Source: an uncultured Eubacteriales bacterium
GTDB taxonomy: Bacteria > Bacillota > Clostridia > Oscillospirales > Acutalibacteraceae
Reading direction: 5' to 3'
Assembly (NCBI GenBank): GCA_934463035.1
Contig: CAKSIG010000002.1
Coordinates: forward strand, 186,001 to 250,000
Length of the DNA: 64,000 nt
A program made the translations under genes and the position numbers. This document shows, in pieces, positions 49,209 through 57,728 of the stretch (the first letter of the stretch is position 1; every line of letters begins with the position of its first letter). The notes beneath the pieces are model-generated. The model saw only the letters and a list, made by a program, of their open reading frames with translations, did not search any database and was not told the DNA's origin.

Positions 49209-49234
49209 TGAATTTTCAATTTTTAATTTTCAAT
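49209..49234 (-). repeat. Short TTTCAAT heptamer block
   Basis: AATTTTCAAT occurs twice with TTTTAATTTTC between. It is the inverse complement of the ATTGAAA array at 28452-28490. The two blocks bracket nothing obvious together and more likely belong to a dispersed family. Confidence 0.45.
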
Positions 49235-49238
49235 AAAT

Positions 49239-49271
49239 CGACCGCCCAATCAGGTTTTGATTAAGCGGTCG
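49239..49271 (-). terminator. Terminator of icd
   Basis: CGACCGC (49239-49245) and GCGGTCG (49265-49271) pair, with an inner AATCA/TGATT extension, 10 bp past the icd stop. T-rich sequence follows. Confidence 0.8.
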
Positions 49272-49281
49272 GTTTATTTAT

Positions 49282-50430
49282 TTACATTTTTTCTATTGTT
49301 TCCATAAGGTAATCGGCGAACTCTCTGCCTGTTGCGCCGTCTTCGTGACCCGTGATAACATACTTTTTATCAACATCCATACAGTAGTGCATAGCCTTGC
49401 CGAGCTTATCCGCTTTATCGGCATAGCCTATATGGCGAAGCAGCATTTCGGTTGCTTTAAACATACTTGTCGGGTTGGCGTAGGCGCCTCTGCCCGTTTC
49501 TATCATACGGGGAGCAGAGCCGTGGATAGCCTCGAACATTGCGTATTCGTCGCCTATGTTAGCGCTGCCTGCCGTTCCGACGCCGCCCTGTATCTGAGCC
49601 GCTTCGTCGGTAATGATATCGCCGTAGAGGTTGGGGAGAACTATTACCTGGAATTTGCTTCTTACACGCGGATTTACAAGGTTCGCGGTCATTATATCAA
49701 TGTACCAATCCTCCGCCTCAATACCGGGGTAATCCTTAGCTACCTCGTGGCATATATCCGAGAACTTTCCGTCGGTCTTTTTCATTATATTAGCCTTGGT
49801 TACGATAGCCACGTTTGTTTTGCCGTTGTTCTTGGCATACTCAAAAGCCGCGCGCGCAATACGGCGTGTTCCCTCGTTGGTGGTTACCTTGAAGTCAAAC
49901 GCCAGCGTATCGGGAATTTCAACACCGCGGCTGCCGAGAACGTACTCGCCCTCGGTATTTTCTCTGAAAAACGTCCAGTCGATATTTTCCTCGGGAACGC
50001 ACACGGGGCGCACGTTTGCATAAAGGTCAAGCTCGCGGCGCATTGCAACGTTCGCGCTTTCAAGAGTTCCGCCTTTAAGGGTGGTGGTAGGAGCCTTTAA
50101 AACAACGTTGCAAGCCTTTATCTCGGCGAGAACATCGTCGGGGATAGCCTGATTGTGCGCTATACGGTTCTCAATGGTAAGACCCTCTATTGTGCGAAGC
50201 TCTATTTTGCCTGCGGAAATTTCATCCTTTAAGATGAACTGCAAAAGTCTTTCCGACTCAGCCGAGATTATCGGGCCGATACCGTCGCCGCCGCAGATAC
50301 CGATTACTATTTTATCGAGCTTCTGATAATCGGTAAACTTCTTTTCATTTTCCATTTTGCGCTCGCGCGCTATCTGCTCTGTGAGTATTTTGCGGAACTG
50401 TTCTACCGCCGAATCAATGTACTTTTCCAT
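49282..50430 (-). CDS. icd: Isocitrate dehydrogenase (NAD-type family)
   Basis: A 382-residue member of the isocitrate/isopropylmalate dehydrogenase family: GICGGDGIGPIISAE, the substrate arginines in VAMRRELDLYANVRPV, the FFRENTEGEYVLGSRGVE phosphate-site region, VLPNLYGDIITDEAAQIQGG and AIHGSAPRM. Context (aconitase and citrate synthase) decides for isocitrate over isopropylmalate. It makes 2-oxoglutarate for glutamate. The first 30 residues are an unusual charged helix. It is separated from acn by a 277-bp inserted element. Confidence 0.93.
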   Translation of the reverse strand: MEKYIDSAVEQFRKILTEQIARERKMENEKKFTDYQKLDKIVIGICGGDGIGPIISAESERLLQFILKDEISAGKIELRTIEGLTIENRIAHNQAIPDDVLAEIKACNVVLKAPTTTLKGGTLESANVAMRRELDLYANVRPVCVPEENIDWTFFRENTEGEYVLGSRGVEIPDTLAFDFKVTTNEGTRRIARAAFEYAKNNGKTNVAIVTKANIMKKTDGKFSDICHEVAKDYPGIEAEDWYIDIMTANLVNPRVRSKFQVIVLPNLYGDIITDEAAQIQGGVGTAGSANIGDEYAMFEAIHGSAPRMIETGRGAYANPTSMFKATEMLLRHIGYADKADKLGKAMHYCMDVDKKYVITGHEDGATGREFADYLMETIEKM

Positions 50431-50448
50431 ATTATTATTTCCCTTTCT

Positions 50449-50725
50449 TAGCGCGACAGGACTTTAACCTGCCACGGTTTCGCTCGCCGCCTTTTAGATT
50501 GCGGCTTTGCGTTTATTTTTGCAAGGCGTCAGCCTTGCTGCAAATTTCTCGCTTCGCCGAATAAAAAATTCGGCGGCAGAAACTTTTAACCTACCGAAAC
50601 TGAAAATTTTGTTATAAGACGAAGCCGACTAAACGCAGGAATACTTCCGTATTTCAAGTTTTGAGGCAATGTATTATGCAAAATTTTGTTTCGTAGGCGT
50701 GACAGGTTAAAGTTCTGTCACGCTA
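50449..50725. mobile_element. MITE-like element between icd and acn
   Basis: 28-bp imperfect terminal inverted repeats (50449-50476 and 50698-50725, 25 of 28 matching; left end TAGCGCGACAGGACTTTAAC), TA at both outer ends, no ORF. Internal palindromes include CAAGGCG...CGCCTTG-like (50522-50537). The centre (CATTG...TTAAAA-like, then hairpin, then CTGCGTTT) matches the 57.3-kb element in inverse orientation. It supplies the last codons and stop of acn. Confidence 0.8.
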
Positions 50726-52638
50726 GTGAATTGAAGCAGTCCGCCTGCTTTGAGGATTGCTTTTTGCCTGTCGGTGAACGAGCAGGTGAGGTTAAAGCTC
50801 TCGCCCGTTGTCTCGTCTTTAAGCGTTATCTTTCCGCTCTCCATACCCGCAAATATGTCGGACATTGAGAGCTTATCGCCCTGATTCAATCTGTCATAAT
50901 CGTCGGGATTTTCAAAGGTAAGCGGCATAATGCCCGCATTTATGAGGTTTGCGATATGTATTCTCGCAAAGCTCTTGGTTATTACCGCGCGCACGCCAAG
51001 GTACATAGGCACAAGCGCCGCGTGTTCGCGCGATGAACCCTGTCCGTAGTTGCTGCCGCCGACAATTATGCTCTGACCGAGAGCCTTTGCGCGCTCGGGG
51101 AAGCTCTTATCGCAAACGCCGAAGCAGAACTGCGAAAGGAACGGAATATTTGAACGGTAGGGCAGTATTTTTGCGCCCGCAGGCATTATGTGATCGGTCG
51201 TGATATTGTCGCCAACCTTCAAAACAAGCTCTGCTTCAAGGGTATCCTCCTGCGGCTTTGCCTCGGGGAACGGCTTAATGTTGGGTCCTCTCAAAACCTC
51301 GACCTCCGCCGCGTTTTCAGGCTCGGCGGGAGCGATAACGGCGGTATCGTTTATCTTAAAGCTCTCGGGCATTTTAACCTCGGGCATATCGCCTAAAAGT
51401 CTCGGGTCTGTTATATATCCCGTAAGCGCCGCCGCAACCGCGGTTTCGGGAGAAACAAGATATACCTTGCCGTCGGCTGTGCCGCTTCTGCCCTCGAAAT
51501 TGCGGTTAAAGGTTCTCAGCGAAACGCCTGCCGAGTTGGGCGAGAAGCCCATACCGATACACGGTCCGCAGGCACATTCAAGCAGACGCGCTCCGCTTGC
51601 TATAATATCGCTTAGCGCGCCGCAGTCGGAAAGCATTGTAAGCACCTGCTTTGAGCCGGGCGAGATCGAAAGGCTTACGGTCGGGTCTATAACCTTGCCC
51701 TTTAAAAGAGCGGCAACCTTTAACATATCGAAAAGCGACGAGTTGGTGCAGGAGCCTATGCAGACCTGATCAACCTTTGTTCCTTTGAGCGATTCAACCG
51801 TAACAACATTATCGGGGCTGTGGGGACAGGCGATAAGCGGTTTAAGCTCAGAAAGATTAATGTCTATAACCTTATCGTAGACCGCGTCTTCATCGCTTGC
51901 AAGCGGAACATAGTCTTCGCCTCTGCCCTCTGCCTCCAAGAATGCCTTTGTTACCTCGTCGGACGGGAAGATAGAAGTTGTAGCGCCAAGCTCGGTTCCC
52001 ATATTCGTTATGGTTGCGCGCTCGGGCACCGAAAGATTTTTAATTCCCTCGCCGCCCCACTCGATAATCGCGCCTACGCCGCCCTTTACCGAGAGTATAC
52101 GCAAAATTTCAAGGCTTATATCCTTAGCGGTAACAAACGGGTTGAGCTTACCCGTAAGATTCACCTTATACATTTTAGGCATTGTGATGTAATACGCGCC
52201 GCCGCCCATAGCAACCGCAACGTCAAGACCGCCCGCACCCATTGCGAGCATACCTATACCGCCGCCTGTGGGAGTATGGCTGTCGGAACCTATTAATGTC
52301 TTGCCGGGCTTGCCGAAGCGTTCAAGGTGAACCTGATGGCAAATGCCGTTGCCGGGTCTTGAAAAATAAATTCCGTGTTTTTTCGCTACCGACTGAATAT
52401 AACGGTGGTCGTCGGCATTTTCAAAACCTGATTGCAGTGTGTTGTGGTCGATATACGCCACGCTGCGCTCGGTCTTTACCCTGTCAAGCCCCATTGTCTC
52501 AAATTCAAGATACGCCATCGTTCCCGTAGCGTCCTGAGTAAGGGTTTGGTCGATTTTGAGCGCAACCTCGCTGCCGACGGTCATATCGCCGCTTATAAGG
52601 TGAGCTTTAATGATTTTTTGTGCAATAGTATATCCCAT
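50707..52638 (-). CDS. acn: Aconitate hydratase
   Basis: A 643-residue aconitase converting citrate to isocitrate. The [4Fe-4S] cysteines are in IGSCTNSSLFDM and CACGPCIGMG. Substrate-site segments SDSHTPTGGGIGMLAMG and GGSNYGQGSSREHAALVP (C-terminal swivelling domain) are present. The length is of the shorter bacterial/mitochondrial-like type. The last residues (SVTEL) and the stop are read from the terminal repeat of the element at 50449, so the native C-terminus was probably replaced. Confidence 0.95.
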   Translation of the reverse strand: MGYTIAQKIIKAHLISGDMTVGSEVALKIDQTLTQDATGTMAYLEFETMGLDRVKTERSVAYIDHNTLQSGFENADDHRYIQSVAKKHGIYFSRPGNGICHQVHLERFGKPGKTLIGSDSHTPTGGGIGMLAMGAGGLDVAVAMGGGAYYITMPKMYKVNLTGKLNPFVTAKDISLEILRILSVKGGVGAIIEWGGEGIKNLSVPERATITNMGTELGATTSIFPSDEVTKAFLEAEGRGEDYVPLASDEDAVYDKVIDINLSELKPLIACPHSPDNVVTVESLKGTKVDQVCIGSCTNSSLFDMLKVAALLKGKVIDPTVSLSISPGSKQVLTMLSDCGALSDIIASGARLLECACGPCIGMGFSPNSAGVSLRTFNRNFEGRSGTADGKVYLVSPETAVAAALTGYITDPRLLGDMPEVKMPESFKINDTAVIAPAEPENAAEVEVLRGPNIKPFPEAKPQEDTLEAELVLKVGDNITTDHIMPAGAKILPYRSNIPFLSQFCFGVCDKSFPERAKALGQSIIVGGSNYGQGSSREHAALVPMYLGVRAVITKSFARIHIANLINAGIMPLTFENPDDYDRLNQGDKLSMSDIFAGMESGKITLKDETTGESFNLTCSFTDRQKAILKAGGLLQFTSVTEL

Positions 52639-52640
52639 AT

Positions 52641-53285
52641 CTACCTATCCTTTCCGATTATATGGCGGTAAGCGTTCCTGACATGCTCAATAGCGCATTT
52701 TTCGGCAAGAGCGCTGTCCCTTTTTTCAATAGCGTTATAAATTTCCTTATGCTCGCGCACCGAGGATACCGCTCGGCTTGAACTTTCCATAGCCGCCTTG
52801 CGGTATTTCTGAACCTTTTTATGAAGCGGAATAAGGGTATCGTAAAATATCGTGCTTCCGCTGTATTTATATACAAGCTCGTGGAACCTGTTATCCATTT
52901 GCTTTATCTGCTCGGCGTCGTGCTTTTCAACATAAAACTCCTGCAACTCCACGGTTTCACGCAGCTTATCAAGCTGTTCCTTACTGCATCTTTCCGCCGC
53001 CTGAGCCGCGGCAAGTCCCTCAACCTTTTCTCTTATTAAGAAAATGTCCCGAAGGTCGCCCTCGGATATTCCGAGTACCACCGAGCCCTTGCCCGATTCC
53101 TCGATTATATGCTCCTGACCGAGCCTGCGCAACGCCTCCCTTATCGGTGTTCGGCTGACGCCCAGCTCTGCGCTCAGCTTGCTTTCGGTAAGTATTTCGC
53201 CGCGCTGATATTTTCCGCTTAAAATATCGTTTTCAAGATGCTCGAAAACCTGATCCGCAAGCGATACGGTTTTATGCTCTATCAT
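52641..53285 (-). CDS. GntR/FCD-family regulator
   Basis: A 214-residue FadR-type regulator: winged HTH at residues 8-75 (QVFEHLENDILSGKYQRGEI, LTESKLSAELGVSRTPIREALRRL) and a helical FCD effector domain after it (IREKVEGLAAAQAAERC, DNRFHELVYKYSGS with metal-type His). It lies inside the citrate operon between the synthase and acn. It probably senses a citrate-cycle acid and controls the operon. A palindrome at the promoter (54701-54718) is a good operator candidate. Confidence 0.92.
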   Translation of the reverse strand: MIEHKTVSLADQVFEHLENDILSGKYQRGEILTESKLSAELGVSRTPIREALRRLGQEHIIEESGKGSVVLGISEGDLRDIFLIREKVEGLAAAQAAERCSKEQLDKLRETVELQEFYVEKHDAEQIKQMDNRFHELVYKYSGSTIFYDTLIPLHKKVQKYRKAAMESSSRAVSSVREHKEIYNAIEKRDSALAEKCAIEHVRNAYRHIIGKDR

Positions 53286-53294
53286 TCAAATCCC

Positions 53295-54671
53295 TCACAG
53301 TCTCGAATATCTGCCGCCGGACAGTTCTTCAATCTTTTCTTCCAGCTCGCCGTTTGAAAGGGTGGTCTGTCTGCCGTCCTCATATTGCAGGTCGACCCAT
53401 TCTTTAAGCGCAACAACAAGCGGATCCTTCTTGTCGACAGTATCACTGCCTTCAAGCCCGTAATTCTGGTTTATCCAATACGCGATGCCTGCAAGTCCGG
53501 AGGTCTTGCCGACCGAAACCGAGGCGGGTCTGCCGAGTATTTTTTTGGTATCGAAAATATTGTATATTTCCTCGTCCTTTAAAAGACCGTCGGCGTGTAT
53601 GCCCGCGCGCGTTACATTAAAATTCCTGCCTACAAACGGGGTCATCGGCGGTATTTCGTATCCTATCTCGTTTTTGAAATACCTTGCTATATCGGTGATT
53701 GCCGTGGTATCCATACCGTCAAGCGAACCGCGGAGCGAAGCATACTCCATAACCATAGCTTCAAGCGGAACGTTACCCGTCCTCTCGCCTATTCCGAGCA
53801 GCGAGCAGTTGACCGCCGACGCGCCGTAGAGCCACGCGGTAGAGGCGTTTGCAACCGCCTTATAAAAATCGTTATGCCCGTGCCATTCAAGCATTTCGCT
53901 CGGAACATCGGAATAGTGCTGTAAACCGTAAATAATTCCGGGCACGCTTCTCGGCAAAGCAACCTCAGGGTACGGAACGCCGTAACCCATAGTGTCGCAC
54001 GCGCGTATTCTTACAGGTATCTTCGCGTCAGCCGACATACGCATAAGCTCATTTACGAACGGAACAACAAATCCGTAAAAATCCGCCCTTGTTATATCTT
54101 CAAGGTGGCATCTCGGCATAACGCCCGCCTCAAACGCGTCCGCAACGGCGGCAAGATAACCCTCCATTGCCTGCTTGCGCGTTTTTTTCAGCTTTTTGAA
54201 TATGTGATAGTCGCTGCACGAAACAAGTATGCCCGTTTCCCTTATTCCGAGGTCGCGCACCAGCTTGAAATCCTCGCGGTTGGCGCGTATCCAGGTGGTT
54301 ATTTCAGGAAATTTCAGTCCCAACTCCTGACACTTTTCAATCGCCTTGCGGTCCTTTTTGCTGTAAACGAAAAATTCGGTCTGGCGGATTATTCCATACG
54401 GTCCGCCGAGCTTTGACATCAGCTTATAAAGCTCCACTATCTGCTCAACCGTATACGGCTCGACCGACTGCTGACCGTCCCTTAACGAAGTATCGGTTAT
54501 CCAAATATCCTTAGGCATTCCCATAGGCACCCTGCGGTGGTTGAAGGCAACCCGCGGAACGTCCGAATATGTATAAAAATCACGGTAAAGATTAGGCTCT
54601 TTTACATCTTGGAGCGAATAGCGGTAACTGTCCTGCTCCAACAGATTAGTCTTGTTTGAAAGTTCAAGCAT
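53295..54671 (-). CDS. Re-type citrate synthase (HMGL-like)
   Basis: A 458-residue DRE-TIM enzyme of the isopropylmalate/homocitrate synthase family: ITDTSLRDGQQS (metal-binding Asp and catalytic Arg), the LEWHGHNDFYKAVANA metal histidines and SLLGIGERTGNVPLE. Followed by acn and icd with no leucine genes, it fits the Re-citrate synthase described in Clostridium kluyveri, which replaces ordinary citrate synthase in many anaerobes. The usual leuA regulatory domain is absent. Homocitrate synthase is the alternative but lacks lysine-pathway neighbours. Confidence 0.85.
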   Translation of the reverse strand: MLELSNKTNLLEQDSYRYSLQDVKEPNLYRDFYTYSDVPRVAFNHRRVPMGMPKDIWITDTSLRDGQQSVEPYTVEQIVELYKLMSKLGGPYGIIRQTEFFVYSKKDRKAIEKCQELGLKFPEITTWIRANREDFKLVRDLGIRETGILVSCSDYHIFKKLKKTRKQAMEGYLAAVADAFEAGVMPRCHLEDITRADFYGFVVPFVNELMRMSADAKIPVRIRACDTMGYGVPYPEVALPRSVPGIIYGLQHYSDVPSEMLEWHGHNDFYKAVANASTAWLYGASAVNCSLLGIGERTGNVPLEAMVMEYASLRGSLDGMDTTAITDIARYFKNEIGYEIPPMTPFVGRNFNVTRAGIHADGLLKDEEIYNIFDTKKILGRPASVSVGKTSGLAGIAYWINQNYGLEGSDTVDKKDPLVVALKEWVDLQYEDGRQTTLSNGELEEKIEELSGGRYSRL

Positions 54672-54700
54672 ATATCTGTTTTCCTCCCCCTCTTTTTACG

Positions 54701-54738
54701 ATGTATACAATTATACATGTTTTTATCCCGTTTGTCAA
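54701..54738 (-). promoter_or_regulatory. Promoter and GntR operator of the citrate operon
   Basis: On the minus strand TTGACA (54733-54738), 17 bp and TATAAT (54710-54715). The 18-bp palindrome ATGTATA-N4-TATACAT (54701-54718) overlaps the -10 and start and contains GTATAC, which resembles FadR-type operator cores. Confidence 0.8.
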
Positions 54739-54797
54739 CCGTTCTTGCGCCAAATCGCATTATGTGTTATTATTTTATTAAATGAGAGGGTGACAGA

Positions 54798-55163
54798 ATG
54801 GCAATTTCGGAAAACATAACATATATAAAGGAGCCCACGCCGCTTCAATGCGGTCAGGCGGTGCTGGCAATGCTGTGCGGAGTCAGAGTAGGCGAGATTG
54901 TGTCCTTGCTTGGCAACGAACGCGAAACCACGCTTAAAGATATGTTTTTTACCCTTGAATATTACGGTGTTTCATTTAAAAAAGAAAGAAAGCAGGCCCT
55001 TTCAAAAAAGGACCTGCCTGAAATGTGCATTTTAAGTCTTGAAACACCGCGTTGCTGGCATTGGTCGCTGTACTTTAAGGGTAAATTTTACGACCCCGAG
55101 CACGGAGTGCTTTCGGACTTTCCCGTTTCCAAACGGAAATACTATTGGGAAATAGGGCGGTAA
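54798..55163 (+). CDS. C39-like papain-fold cysteine protease domain protein
   Basis: A 121-residue protein with the papain-like trio visible: catalytic Cys in TPLQCGQAVLAMLCG (about residue 18), His in CWHWSLYFKGKFYDPEHG (about residue 89) and a following Asp (FYDPEHG). This spacing matches small C39-like peptidase domains, some of which process leader peptides. No signal peptide, transporter or bacteriocin gene is adjacent. AGAGGGTG precedes ATG 54798. Divergent from the citrate operon. Confidence 0.78.
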   Translation: MAISENITYIKEPTPLQCGQAVLAMLCGVRVGEIVSLLGNERETTLKDMFFTLEYYGVSFKKERKQALSKKDLPEMCILSLETPRCWHWSLYFKGKFYDPEHGVLSDFPVSKRKYYWEIGR

Positions 55164-55164
55164 T

Positions 55165-56127
55165 TCAGCCGCCGATATAGCTTAACAGTATTTCGGCTTT
55201 GCCCGAAATTTCCACCGCCGTTCCCGCAGGGATAAATATGCTGTTGCCCTTAACGGCGGAAATTGCGCCGTCAGCCCACACTATTTTTGCGTTTCCGCTT
55301 AAAACCACCGCGGAAACAAAGCTGTCGTTATCTCGCAGTGCTGTCAGTCCGTCAACCGTCATCAATTCGGCGGTGAAATACCTGCACTCTGCCAAATGTC
55401 TGCGGCTGACGCTGCCCGACGTTTCAACCTCGCCCACATTTCCGTAAGGGAGTGTGGGTTTTTCGCGGTTAGTGACCTGAACCGCCTTTTCAATATGCAG
55501 GGGTCTCGGCTTGCCGTCTGCGCCGAGTCTGCCGTAATCCGAAACGCGGTAGGTTGTATTTGAGTTCTGCTGCACCTCGGCTATAAGTATGCCCGCGCCT
55601 ATCGCGTGCAGAGTTCCCGACTTTATAAAGAACACATCGCCCTTATGAACGGGCACGTAATTGCAGACCTTATCAAGCGTATTTTCTTTAATTCTCCGCT
55701 CAAATTCCTCTTTTGAAACCTCGCGGTTAAAGCCGTATATAAGGGAGGCTCCCTCCTCGCAGTCAACCACATACCACATTTCGGTCTTGCCGTATTCGCC
55801 CTCGTTTTTGAGCGCGTATTCGTCATCAGGGTGAACCTGAACCGAAAGTCTGTCTTTTGCGTCAATCAGCTTTATAAGCAACGGGAAATATTCAAACTGC
55901 GCCGCATTTGCGCCGAGCGCGCCGCTCCCCCATTTTTCAAGCACCTTTGTAAGCGGAAGTCCGCTGTACTCGCCGTTTTCAACCGTACAGGTTCCGTCAC
56001 GGTGGCAGGAAAGCACCCACGCTTCCGCCGCTTTTTCCGCCTCAGTTTCAAATCCGTATTCGGTTTTAAGGCGTGTGCCGCCCCAAAGATAGTCCTTAAC
56101 AGGAGCCTTTAACAACAACGGATACAT
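55165..56127 (-). CDS. manA: Mannose-6-phosphate isomerase, class I
   Basis: A 320-residue zinc isomerase joining fructose-6-phosphate and mannose-6-phosphate: KAPVKDYLWGGTRLKTEYGF, the zinc site in LSVQVHPDDEYA, TEMWYVVDCEEGA, and HAIGAGILIAEVQQNSNTTYR. The length is of the short bacterial type. I start at ATG 56127, since AGAGGTG lies 9 bases upstream, although GTG 56139 is also in frame. Two bases downstream of the ROK kinase frame, so the pair is one operon. Confidence 0.93.
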   Translation of the reverse strand: MYPLLLKAPVKDYLWGGTRLKTEYGFETEAEKAAEAWVLSCHRDGTCTVENGEYSGLPLTKVLEKWGSGALGANAAQFEYFPLLIKLIDAKDRLSVQVHPDDEYALKNEGEYGKTEMWYVVDCEEGASLIYGFNREVSKEEFERRIKENTLDKVCNYVPVHKGDVFFIKSGTLHAIGAGILIAEVQQNSNTTYRVSDYGRLGADGKPRPLHIEKAVQVTNREKPTLPYGNVGEVETSGSVSRRHLAECRYFTAELMTVDGLTALRDNDSFVSAVVLSGNAKIVWADGAISAVKGNSIFIPAGTAVEISGKAEILLSYIGG

Positions 56128-56141
56128 ACTTTTATACACCT

Positions 56142-57092
56142 CTACTTACAGTCAAGAAATGCCGCGCCGATAATTCCTGCGTCGTTTCCGAGAGCCGCGA
56201 CCTTGATTTCGGTCTGCTTTTTTATATTTCTTGCAAAGTTTTCGCCTTTTACATACTCTCTAACAGGCTCTACTATCGTATCGCCCTCTTTTGAAATTCC
56301 GCCGCCTATGCAGATAACGTCGGGCTGGAAAATATTTATACAGTTTGATATACCTATCGCAAGGTATTCGGTGTATTTTCTTGCAACCTCTATACCTGCG
56401 CCGTCCCCCGCGCGCATAGCGTCAAAAGCGGTTTTTCCGCTCACATTTCTTATATCGCCGCCGCACATATCCCACATTTTGCTTTCGGGGTAACGTATCA
56501 TTGCCTGTTTGGTCTGGCGTATAAGAGCCGTTGCCGAGGCGTAGGCTTCAAAGCAGCCCTGTCTTCCGCAGGTACAGCCTTCGCCGCCCATACAGATTAC
56601 GGTATGACCGATTTCCGCTCCCGCATAGTTTGAACCTGAATATATTTTTCCGTCGATTATAATTCCGCCGCCGACGCCTGTTCCGAGGGTTATTGCGACA
56701 AAATTTGCGGCCCCTTTGCCCGCTCCCGCGATATATTCGCCGTAAGCCGCGGAGTTCGCGTCGTTTTCTATGTATATATTCTTATTCAAATGCTTATAAA
56801 GCATTTCCGCCATAGGCACATCATAAAATTCAAGGTTGTTTGAAAAGCATACCACGCCGTTTATCGGGTCAATAGCACCGGGCGAGCCCACGCCGACGGA
56901 TTCTATATCCGACATTGAAAGTCCCGCTTTCTCAGCCGCCTCTTTTGCGGCTGCCGCCATATCCGCAATTATTTCCTCGGCGCTTCTCGGGCAATTCGTT
57001 TTTCGCTTTGCCGCTGAGATTATTTTATAATCATCATCAACCACGCCTGCGACAATATTCGTGCCGCCGAGATCAATTCCTATTCTATACAC
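56142..57092 (-). CDS. glcK: ROK-family glucokinase
   Basis: A 316-residue sugar kinase: IGIDLGGTNIVAGVVDDDY (phosphate loop), YIENDANSAAYGEYIAGAGKG, catalytic Asp region, and the ROK zinc motif CTCGRQGCFEAYAS. GTG 57092 is the start with AAGGGGAAA upstream. It phosphorylates glucose or a related hexose. The adjacent manA suggests mannose or glucose use. Confidence 0.92.
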   Translation of the reverse strand: MYRIGIDLGGTNIVAGVVDDDYKIISAAKRKTNCPRSAEEIIADMAAAAKEAAEKAGLSMSDIESVGVGSPGAIDPINGVVCFSNNLEFYDVPMAEMLYKHLNKNIYIENDANSAAYGEYIAGAGKGAANFVAITLGTGVGGGIIIDGKIYSGSNYAGAEIGHTVICMGGEGCTCGRQGCFEAYASATALIRQTKQAMIRYPESKMWDMCGGDIRNVSGKTAFDAMRAGDGAGIEVARKYTEYLAIGISNCINIFQPDVICIGGGISKEGDTIVEPVREYVKGENFARNIKKQTEIKVAALGNDAGIIGAAFLDCK

Positions 57093-57196
57093 GCTGATTT
57101 CCCCTTGCTTTCAAATATACGAATATTATCGCAGACAAATCCGCTACTGTCAAGGAGGTATATCAAAAATCAAGGATAAATTTGAATAATTTTCAA

Positions 57197-57225
57197 TTGA
57201 CATATACCGATATATTATGTAAAAT
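57197..57225 (+). promoter_or_regulatory. Promoter of the 57-kb toxin mRNA
   Basis: TTGACA (57197-57202), 17 bp and TAAAAT (57220-57225). Confidence 0.72.
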
Positions 57226-57267
57226 ATTGTCGGTGTTTTAAACACCCTTAAAGGCAACCTACAACGG

Positions 57268-57543
57268 TAGGCAAGCGGTAATAAATCCGAATCCGTTTTA
57301 CGTGAGCGGATTTTCCGCATTGCATTGTTAAAATACTCGTTAATCCGAAAGGATTAACTGCGTTTTGTGCCTCGCCCTGCAAAAAATCTGCTACACGTAA
57401 AATCTACGACCTAAAAAGAGCGTATTTTAGAGTGGATTTTTATGCGGAGGAGGCAGCAAGGCTGTCGCCTTGCAACGACGACAAGTGAAAATACGCCGAA
57501 AAGACGCCGTTTTAGGCAGATTCGGATTATTACCACTTGCCTA
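57268..57543. mobile_element. MITE-like element inside a toxin leader
   Basis: Terminal inverted repeats of about 25 bp (57268-57293 and 57519-57543; ends TAGGCAAG ... CTTGCCTA) with TA at each outer end, no ORF, 276 bp. Internal palindromes include CAAGGCTGTCGCCTTG (57457-57472) and TTAATCC/GGATTAA (57340-57357). Part of it (57291-57339) recurs at 36301-36390. Removing it with one TA rejoins ...ACGGTA and GTCGGTTA, which matches the uninterrupted 30-kb locus. Confidence 0.85.
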
Positions 57544-57580
57544 GTCGGTTAAATCTTGCCCCTGCAAGGGGGTGTTGCCG

Positions 57581-57646
57581 ATGGAGTACATAATTATAAT
57601 TCTTGTTATAGTTTTATATTCGATCATAGCAATAAAAAAGAAATAG
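57581..57646 (+). CDS. 21-residue hydrophobic type I toxin-like peptide
   Basis: ATG 57581 encodes MEYIIIILVIVLYSIIAIKK plus a final K, a single membrane helix with a lysine tail. GGGGGTG is 6 bases upstream and lies opposite TGCCCC in a hairpin that would hide it. An antisense promoter faces it from downstream with the same spacing as at the 30-kb locus. This is the usual layout of type I toxin-antitoxin loci in Firmicutes. Too short to be recovered by standard gene finders. Confidence 0.72.
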   Translation: MEYIIIILVIVLYSIIAIKKK

Positions 57647-57722
57647 CCGCCCTGTCTGCAAACTAAGCGGCTAAATCTTTTAGTAACTTATTTGGGGCTA
57701 ACCGTCTATCGGTTGCCTTTCT
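57640..57722 (-). ncRNA. Candidate antisense RNA of the 57-kb toxin locus
   Basis: Starting about 57722, the RNA folds as GGCAACCG-ATAGA-CGGTTAGCC, the same ATAGA loop as the 30-kb copy, and ends in a GCCGC/GCGGC hairpin plus TTTCTTTTTT that is the complement of the toxin's lysine codons. Confidence 0.65.
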
Positions 57723-57728
57723 GTTTAT

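Noticed and set aside
53295..54671. 2-isopropylmalate synthase (leuA)
   Set aside because: No leuBCD neighbours, no C-terminal regulatory domain, and direct linkage to aconitase and IDH.
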